Shown here piece by piece: positions 36,291-40,571 of a stretch of DNA of 40,571 nucleotides. Below the pieces are notes generated by a model. The model searched no databases. It was not told the origin of the DNA and saw only the letters and a program-made list of their open reading frames with translations. The position numbers and the translations under genes were made by a program. Source of the stretch: Metabacillus idriensis (GTDB lineage Bacteria; Bacillota; Bacilli; Bacillales; Bacillaceae). Location: NCBI RefSeq assembly GCF_009674765.1, contig NZ_WKKF01000020.1:1-40571 (forward strand). The letters are read 5' to 3'. Positions within the stretch are counted from its first letter, which is position 1. Each line of letters starts with the position of its first letter.

Positions 36291-37127
36291 CTATAATGTT
36301 ACTTGGTTTAAGAAGCGGAAGAAGTTTCCGTCCATGACATCAATTTGTTTATCTTTTACATTTACATCTGTTAATTTCACAACAGATATGTATTCATCAA
36401 CAAGGCGTTCTTCTACACCTTCTGATTCAACCAGCACGCCGATTCCAGCAAGATTTGCATTAAACTCTTCAAGCATGCTGACCATTCCATTTATTGTTCC
36501 GCCGGCTTTCATAAAGTCGTCAATAATCAGGACATTTGAACCTGTCTTCAGACTTCTTTTTGATAAAACCATTGTTTGAATTCTCTTGGATGACCCTGAT
36601 ACATAATTGATGCTGACAGTCGGCCCTTCTGTCACCTTACTGTCTTTTCTTACAATGACAACTGGTACGTCTAGTTGATTTGCAACTGCGTAAGCAACAG
36701 GAATACCTTTTGTTGCCACAGTCATGACAATATCAATTTTCCGGTCTGCGAAAACAGATGCAAATAAACGGCCAATCTGATTGACGATCGTCGGGTTGCC
36801 AAGTATATCTGTTAAATATAAATATCCCCCAGGCAGCAGGCGTTCAGGTTTTGCCATAAGAGTGCAAAGCTCAGAAATAATTTCCTTTGCTTCGCTTACC
36901 CCGATTTTAGGAATAAATTTAACTCCTCCGGCAGCGCCCGGCACGGTTAAAAGGGAACCGATGCCCCGCTGTTCAAAGGTTTGCTTTATGATCGTCAAAT
37001 CTTCACTGATTGAAGACTTGGCTGATTGGTACTGATCAGAGAAAAAAGTTAAGGGAACAAGTGCATGTGGATGTTGTAGCAAGTAATAAGTCATATCAAC
37101 AAGCCTTCCACTGCGACGAAATTTCAT
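36291..37127 (-). CDS. purR: Purine operon repressor PurR
   Basis: Represses purine genes; PRPP binding releases it from DNA. The 278-residue protein has an N-terminal winged-helix domain (MKFRRSGRLVDMTYYLLQHP, ~1-75) and a phosphoribosyltransferase-like domain with the PRPP motif NVLIIDDFMKAGGT (~200-213). TTTGGAGG precedes the ATG. Its promoter region carries two inverted PurBox-like sites, implying autoregulation. It is co-transcribed with ridA. Confidence 0.96.
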   Translation of the reverse strand: MKFRRSGRLVDMTYYLLQHPHALVPLTFFSDQYQSAKSSISEDLTIIKQTFEQRGIGSLLTVPGAAGGVKFIPKIGVSEAKEIISELCTLMAKPERLLPGGYLYLTDILGNPTIVNQIGRLFASVFADRKIDIVMTVATKGIPVAYAVANQLDVPVVIVRKDSKVTEGPTVSINYVSGSSKRIQTMVLSKRSLKTGSNVLIIDDFMKAGGTINGMVSMLEEFNANLAGIGVLVESEGVEERLVDEYISVVKLTDVNVKDKQIDVMDGNFFRFLNQVTL

Positions 37128-37140
37128 GGAATAACCTCCA

Positions 37141-37184
37141 AAATCCGAATATTTTAAAGATAATATAACTTAATATACGTATTT
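37141..37184. promoter_or_regulatory. Inverted PurBox pair at the purR promoter
   Basis: AAATCCGAATATT (37141-37153, plus strand) matches the PurBox consensus AWWWCCGAACWWT at 12 of 13 positions. AATATACGTATTT (37172-37184) matches the inverted box at 10 of 13. The two face each other across 18 bp and bracket the promoter, like control regions of the B. subtilis PurR regulon. Confidence 0.6.
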
Positions 37185-37190
37185 AATCAA
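37162..37190 (-). promoter_or_regulatory. purR promoter (sigma-A)
   Basis: TTGATT (37185-37190) and TATATT (37162-37167) are 17 bp apart. The -35 touches the ispE stop codon (37183-37185). Confidence 0.75.
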
Positions 37191-38055
37191 GGCTATTCCG
37201 TTCCCCAATCAATCTGACAGCAAATACCTGATCGCAAAAACCCCTTAATCCATTGTACACACGATGGAGCCTCGATTCATAGCGGACAAGGCCAAATACA
37301 GTAGGCCCGCTTCCGCTCATAAGGACAGCATCTGCACCAAACCGCTTCATTTGATCTTTAATATTTGCTACCTCTGGATACATCTTTAATGTAACCCCTT
37401 CGAGTACATTTCCTAAGAGGCTGCAAATCTGATCAAAATCCTGTGCCTTGATTCCTTCAATCATTCCATCTACATCAGGATGGGCAACAGCATTCAAATT
37501 CAAATTGCGGTACACATCAGCAGTGGATACTCCAATTGTCGGCTTTGCAAGCACGACCCAGCAATGAGGTGGTGTATCGATATGCTGGATTTTCTCACCT
37601 CGGCCGGTAGCAAGTGCGGTTCCGCCATACACACAGAATGAAACATCTGAACCAATCTCTGCTCCAAGCTCTGCAAGCTCATCTAAGCTGAGTCCAAGCT
37701 TCCATAATCGGTTCAGCCCTCTGAGAGTCGCAGCTGCATCACTGCTGCCTCCTGCTAGCCCGGCAGCTACAGGAATCACCTTTGTGATGGCTATAGAGAC
37801 GCCTTTTTTTACACCGTACCGCTTTTTTAACAATGAAGCAGCCTGATAGGCTAAATTCCGCTGATCATCCGGAACAAACCGATTATGAGAAATGATTTTA
37901 ATCTCATCAGACGCAAGCTCGACAAGCTCAACGCGATCGGCAAGGTCGATGGTTGTCATAATCATTTTCACTTCATGAAATCCATCTGTTCTCTTATGAA
38001 GGACATCGAGCGAAAGATTAATTTTAGCCGGCGCTTTCTCCAATATACGCAACAT
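37183..38055 (-). CDS. ispE: 4-diphosphocytidyl-2-C-methyl-D-erythritol kinase
   Basis: Phosphorylates CDP-methylerythritol in the MEP isoprenoid pathway. The 290-residue GHMP kinase has [13 protein letters not shown] at the N-terminus (catalytic Lys), the ATP loop [20 protein letters not shown] (~95-115) and [18 protein letters not shown] near the C-terminus. I use ATG 38053-38055. The next codon, TTG 38050-38052, is equally possible: it gives better spacing from TAGGTG and matches the B. subtilis start [10 protein letters not shown]. Confidence 0.94.
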   Translation of the reverse strand: MLRILEKAPAKINLSLDVLHKRTDGFHEVKMIMTTIDLADRVELVELASDEIKIISHNRFVPDDQRNLAYQAASLLKKRYGVKKGVSIAITKVIPVAAGLAGGSSDAAATLRGLNRLWKLGLSLDELAELGAEIGSDVSFCVYGGTALATGRGEKIQHIDTPPHCWVVLAKPTIGVSTADVYRNLNLNAVAHPDVDGMIEGIKAQDFDQICSLLGNVLEGVTLKMYPEVANIKDQMKRFGADAVLMSGSGPTVFGLVRYESRLHRVYNGLRGFCDQVFAVRLIGERNSLD

Positions 38056-38089
38056 TTTCACCTACTTTTAACGAACTGAAATTATCCAC

Positions 38090-38098
38090 ATTGTACCA
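38090..38098 (-). promoter_or_regulatory. Possible extended -10 promoter of ispE
   Basis: TGGTACAAT is a good -10 (TACAAT) with the TGn extension, about 35 bp upstream of ispE; no good -35 is present. Confidence 0.45.
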
Positions 38099-38194
38099 CA
38101 AATAGAATGAATATAACGCAGTTTTCGACATTTCCGCTTAATGATGGAATATTTGAAATAACAGAGCCGGAAATGAGACATTTTTTATTATGTA

Positions 38195-38301
38195 AGAAAA
38201 GCGGAACCGCCCGTTTAGCGCAGGCATGACAGATAAGGATCCGACAGAAAAGGCGCTTTTTGCCAATACTTTCGGAGCCGTTCTGACCGAGGAGCCTGAG
38301 C
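38195..38301 (+). repeat. Intergenic folded repeat, copy B
   Basis: Starts AGAAAAGCGGAACCGCCCG and is nearly identical to copy A through the inner hairpin (GGATCCGACAGAAAAGGCGC and the loop GCTTTTT). Its right end degenerates after CCGAGGAG, so the outer stem is lost. Same orientation as A, C and D. Confidence 0.85.
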
Positions 38302-38348
38302 AATTCCGCTTGCCATCGAAGCGCAAAATTTTATACTTTCTTATCTCT

Positions 38349-38378
38349 TTAAAAAGCCGGAGCTTGTCGCCCCGGCTT
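38349..38378 (-). terminator. Rho-independent terminator of sspF
   Basis: The transcript has AGCCGGGGC, loop GACAA and GCTCCGGCT (nine pairs, one G-T) followed by TTTTTAAA, about 20 bases after the sspF stop. Confidence 0.9.
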
Positions 38379-38398
38379 CTGCCGTCTGTTTTTAAGCT

Positions 38399-38581
38399 TT
38401 ATGATTTATTCTGACTTGCCAAGTGCTGCTCTGCACGCTCGATCGCTCTCTTCACCATGTTTCCGGCATCACGCGATCTAATGGCACCCCATCCATCATT
38501 TTTGACCGTATCATAAAATCCCAAGTCTTTAGCCAGTTCGTATTTGAATTCATCGGACATGATTCCCTGACGTCTTCCCAT
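38399..38581 (-). CDS. sspF: Small acid-soluble spore protein SspF
   Basis: An alpha/beta-type SASP relative that binds spore DNA. The 60-residue protein starts [20 protein letters not shown] and continues [20 protein letters not shown], then [15 protein letters not shown], all close to the family pattern. I start at ATG 38579-38581 behind AAAGGGGTG; the longer frame adds 12 unrelated residues. Confidence 0.95.
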   Translation of the reverse strand: MGRRQGIMSDEFKYELAKDLGFYDTVKNDGWGAIRSRDAGNMVKRAIERAEQHLASQNKS

Positions 38582-38649
38582 CACAGAACACCCCTTTAAT
38601 TTACGTCTGATCACCAAGAACTTAACCGCATAAAAAAAAGCGGCACTAT

Positions 38650-38680
38650 TAGTATGTGCGGCTTTGTGTAAGTGTTATCC
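38650..38680 (-). promoter_or_regulatory. Probable sigma-G promoter of sspF
   Basis: CATACTA (38650-38656) is an exact sigma-G -10. The best -35 is GGATA (38676-38680), 19 bp upstream, one mismatch from GYATR. Spacing is one base longer than usual. The -10 lies in the loop of an imperfect hairpin. Confidence 0.5.
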
Positions 38681-38726
38681 AAAATTAATACTGGCTCTGG
38701 AAAAAGATGTCCTGAATTTTATCCAT

Positions 38727-38756
38727 AAAAAAAAGCAGCAAACTAGTGTCTACTGC
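38727..38756 (-). terminator. Rho-independent terminator of veg, overlapping its stop codon
   Basis: A nine-pair stem from GCAGTAGAC to GTTTGCTGC (two G-T pairs, loop ACTA) followed by eight T. The left arm contains the veg TAG stop codon (38750-38752). Confidence 0.85.
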
Positions 38757-39019
38757 CCAGCAACTGCCACTGAACCTGAAGTATCTTCAAAAAATGTTAA
38801 TTGCACTGTTTCAGTTAATACATCTGCATAACTGTATGATACACGTTCAAATGCATTTTCATCTTGATCTAGTTGTACAACGAAAACAGCTGGGTACGTT
38901 TCTGTAAGAACACCTGAACGCTCAATCGTTTTTCTGCGGCCGCCGTTTGCTTTAAGCGTAAGCCGCTTTCCAAGATTAGAATCCAGGGAATTTTTAATAT
39001 CGACTAAAGTTTTTGCCAT
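38750..39019 (-). CDS. veg: Veg protein
   Basis: An abundant small protein linked to biofilm formation in B. subtilis. The 89-residue sequence starts [20 protein letters not shown] and contains the family core [20 protein letters not shown] and [21 protein letters not shown] start at ATG 39017-39019 with AGGTGG upstream; the longer frame would begin within the promoter region. Two strong promoters precede it, fitting high expression. Confidence 0.95.
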   Translation of the reverse strand: MAKTLVDIKNSLDSNLGKRLTLKANGGRRKTIERSGVLTETYPAVFVVQLDQDENAFERVSYSYADVLTETVQLTFFEDTSGSVAVAGQ

Positions 39020-39040
39020 TGCATCCACCTCACTAATTTC

Positions 39041-39069
39041 AGTATACACGATAGCCTATTTTAAGTCAA
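39041..39069 (-). promoter_or_regulatory. veg proximal promoter (sigma-A)
   Basis: TTGACT (39064-39069) and TATACT (39041-39046) are 17 bp apart, at the position of the strong B. subtilis Pveg relative to the ribosome-binding site. Confidence 0.88.
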
Positions 39070-39080
39070 ATAAAATTTAA

Positions 39081-39110
39081 ATTATAACAGTGATAAAAGT
39101 TCGTTGTCAA
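39081..39110 (-). promoter_or_regulatory. veg distal promoter (sigma-A)
   Basis: TTGACA (39105-39110) and TATAAT (39081-39086) are perfect hexamers 18 bp apart, about 40 bp upstream of the proximal promoter. AT-rich tracts lie further upstream. Confidence 0.85.
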
Positions 39111-39249
39111 CAAAATATTTTCAACAAAATTCACGTTCTATCTACAAATTAGGATTAACCTAAATCTTATTTTTTATGTAAAGAAAGGAAATGATTTCTT
39201 TTACACATTGACTGCGTTTGCAATTCAATGAAATCACATAGCATACAGC

Positions 39250-39287
39250 AGGAAGAAAAGAACCGCTGTCTCAAAGTGGAAAGCGGC
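39250..39287 (-). terminator. Probable terminator of yabG
   Basis: The transcript has GCCGCT, a 14-base loop and AGCGGT followed by TCTTTTCTT, directly after the yabG stop. The stem is short, so confidence is moderate. Confidence 0.6.
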
Positions 39288-39288
39288 C

Positions 39289-40176
39289 CTAAGAATTTGA
39301 TTCATCATGTCTGTGGTATGGCATGCCCGTTCGGAGGACGCCTTTTGTTTCAATGCCGCCGAGGCCCTTCTCTCTTGTTAGAGTATTGCGCAGGACATCC
39401 CAGACATTAATTCTCTCCATAAAAGGAGTAAAGCTTATTTTAGCAACTATATACACTGGGTCCAGCGCATGTATGTTTACTCGTGAGGGCGAACTCGCAA
39501 AATTCGCTCCAGCCCTGATTAAAGATTCAAAGTGAGACTGACAGGCTCCTGCAAAGATAACCAGCTGATCTAGATGAGGCACGGCTTTTCTTGCGTTGCG
39601 CACGGTCTGTACAAAGTGCTTTGAGTGCCGGTAGGCATTTAGATCATTAATCGCCCCTTTGTGCTTTGAGTAGGCATCATGACCCGTTATGACAAGGATA
39701 TTAGGACGGTACTCTTCAATTAGGTCCGCTACGACATCCTGCATTTCTGTTTCTTTCACATGTACTCCAAATACAGGGACACCAACACGTTCGTATAGAG
39801 TCAGACACTTTTGAAGATACAGCGGATCGCCGTCTAAGTGCAGCACTTTTCCGGGTAAATGAAAAAACTCCTCATTATGGCTGTAACTTGCGGTTGCACC
39901 ATACTCCCGCTTCTCCTGCAGCAGGCGGTAATCCTGCTTTAATAAGTAAAGAGACTGCTCAAGCATCTCCTTTTCATGCACTTTTCTCTCATTGCGTTCC
40001 CGGTCACCAATAACGGCTAAATCATCACATAATGCATCAGCGATCAGACGTACTTCTTCTCCGTATAAAATGGCAGCCCATTTTCCATCCTCTGTTTGTT
40101 TCAAGTCAATCACCCGAAACAAGACATCACATTTATATGACTTTCGGGCTACGATATCTCCAATTTTCACTTGCAT
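39289..40176 (-). CDS. yabG: Sporulation-specific protease YabG
   Basis: Processes spore coat proteins late in sporulation in B. subtilis. The 295-residue protein starts MQVKIGDIVARKSYKCDVLF at ATG 40174-40176, with GGAGTGA eight bases upstream; the in-frame GTG lies in that site. Conserved segments ITGHDAYSKHKG and IFAGACQSHFESLIRAGANF hold the likely catalytic His and Cys. The stretch from there to the C-terminus (SSPSRVNIHALDPVYIVAKI) is the most conserved part. It has its own mother-cell promoter. Confidence 0.94.
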   Translation of the reverse strand: MQVKIGDIVARKSYKCDVLFRVIDLKQTEDGKWAAILYGEEVRLIADALCDDLAVIGDRERNERKVHEKEMLEQSLYLLKQDYRLLQEKREYGATASYSHNEEFFHLPGKVLHLDGDPLYLQKCLTLYERVGVPVFGVHVKETEMQDVVADLIEEYRPNILVITGHDAYSKHKGAINDLNAYRHSKHFVQTVRNARKAVPHLDQLVIFAGACQSHFESLIRAGANFASSPSRVNIHALDPVYIVAKISFTPFMERINVWDVLRNTLTREKGLGGIETKGVLRTGMPYHRHDESNS

Positions 40177-40306
40177 GTTCTTCACTCCAAATGACCGATT
40201 CGCCGGAACTGATCTTTAAAGAGCACCGCGGACTGGTTAGGTCCTAAGGTGATGCCCATTCTATGTCTATTTCTTATAGACCCCTAAGCTAAGAACAATC
40301 CTTTTC

Positions 40307-40334
40307 TAGCCTATGATAATGAATAAAAAGTGTG
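40307..40334 (-). promoter_or_regulatory. Probable sigma-K promoter of yabG
   Basis: CATAGGCTA (40307-40315) matches the sigma-K -10 CATANNNTA exactly, and CAC lies 16 bp upstream within CACAC (40330-40334), fitting the short -35. yabG is a sigma-K gene in B. subtilis. The promoter ends eight bases before repeat copy C. Confidence 0.65.
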
Positions 40335-40341
40335 ACCCATC

Positions 40342-40459
40342 AGAAAAGCGGAGCCGACTGTTTAGCCCGACAGGCAGATAAGAATCCGGCAGTGAAGGCG
40401 CTTTTTGCCTTTGCTGACGGATTTGTTCTGACCGAGGGGTTAGGAGGCGGAGCTAGACA
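40342..40459 (+). repeat. Intergenic folded repeat, copy C
   Basis: A 118-bp copy starting AGAAAAGCGGAGCCGACTG and ending GGAGCTAGACA. Its inner hairpin is the longest: AATCCG/CGGATT, CAG/CTG and AAGGC/GCCTT around loop GCTTTTT. It lies upstream of the yabG promoter and is followed three bases later by copy D. Confidence 0.85.
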
Positions 40460-40462
40460 ATT

Positions 40463-40571
40463 AGAAAAGCGGAATCGCCCGTTTAGCTCCGACTGACAGA
40501 TAAGGATCCGGCTGAAAAGGCGCTTTTTGCCTTTACAGACGGAGCCGTTCTGGCCGAGGAGTTGGGCGGTG
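40463..40571 (+). repeat. Intergenic folded repeat, copy D (cut by window end)
   Basis: Starts AGAAAAGCGGAATCGCCCG, in direct tandem with copy C. The inner hairpin pairs CTG with CAG where copy C pairs CAG with CTG. The right end leaves the window before the expected GGAGCTAGACA. Confidence 0.85.

Larger units (their letters stand above)
38056..38398 (-). other. Non-coding interval between sspF and ispE
   Basis: This 343-bp interval contains, in transcription order, the sspF terminator, intergenic repeat copy B and the likely ispE promoter. The 96 bp between the promoter and the repeat (38099-38194) show no ORF or other element apart from one TGTCGAA heptamer (38124-38130), which may be chance. 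Confidence 0.6.

Noticed and set aside
38124-38130. Perfect Spo0A box (TGTCGAA) upstream of ispE
   Set aside because: A seven-base match is expected several times by chance in 40 kb on two strands, and ispE is not known to be under Spo0A control.
38082-38414. Several short ORFs overlapping intergenic repeat copy B
   Set aside because: They read through the folded repeat on both strands and have no ribosome-binding sites or homology.

Overview
The window is a stretch of low-GC Gram-positive chromosome from an endospore-forming member of the Bacillaceae. Gene order from yabG to lysS matches the origin-proximal region of Bacillus subtilis, gene for gene as far as I remember it. Several proteins differ from the B. 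subtilis versions (a longer YabR with an Arg-rich repeat, a Ctc with a longer acidic tail), so this is a relative rather than B. subtilis itself. Every gene I accept lies on the minus strand, so transcription runs from high to low coordinates.

Reading in the direction of transcription (right to left): yabG, veg, sspF and ispE; purR-ridA; spoVG; glmU-prs-ctc; pth-fin-mfd; spoVT; yabM-yabN-rqcP-yabP-yabQ-divIC; yabR; a tRNA-Met/tRNA-Glu pair; spoIIE; yabS-yabT; tilS-hprT-ftsH; coaX-hslO-yacD; cysK; a folate/p-aminobenzoate operon pabB-pabA-pabC-folP-folB-folK-yazB-dusB; lysS; and finally two tandem rRNA promoters and the first ~65 nt of a 16S rRNA gene.

Housekeeping roles are translation (lysS, tRNAs, pth, tilS, dusB, rqcP), PRPP and nucleotide metabolism (prs, hprT, purR), cell wall and isoprenoid precursors (glmU, ispE), folate, CoA, cysteine, proteostasis (ftsH, hslO, yacD) and DNA repair (mfd). 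Sporulation genes are interleaved. By eye I can place matches to many sigma-factor promoter types: sigma-A (rrn, tRNA, veg, glmU, cysK, yabR, purR), sigma-H (spoVG), sigma-B (ctc), Spo0A-type 21-bp-spaced sigma-A (spoIIE), sigma-F/G (yabS, fin, spoVT, sspF), sigma-E (yabP) and sigma-K (yabG). Many start codons needed trimming; ribosome-binding sites support TTG starts for lysS, cysK, hslO and mfd.

I found no CRISPR array, insertion sequence, prophage or foreign-looking island. The most interesting non-genic signal is a family of about 120-bp intergenic repeats (four long copies and one short copy lacking an inner hairpin). Substitutions between copies preserve base pairing, which suggests a selected or self-propagating folded element. 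The most interesting genic signal is the row spoIIE-yabS-yabT, which encodes a PP2C phosphatase, a von Willebrand A protein whose halves seem to be in swapped order, and a Ser/Thr kinase. That combination resembles the vWA-phosphatase-kinase triads known from other bacterial systems.
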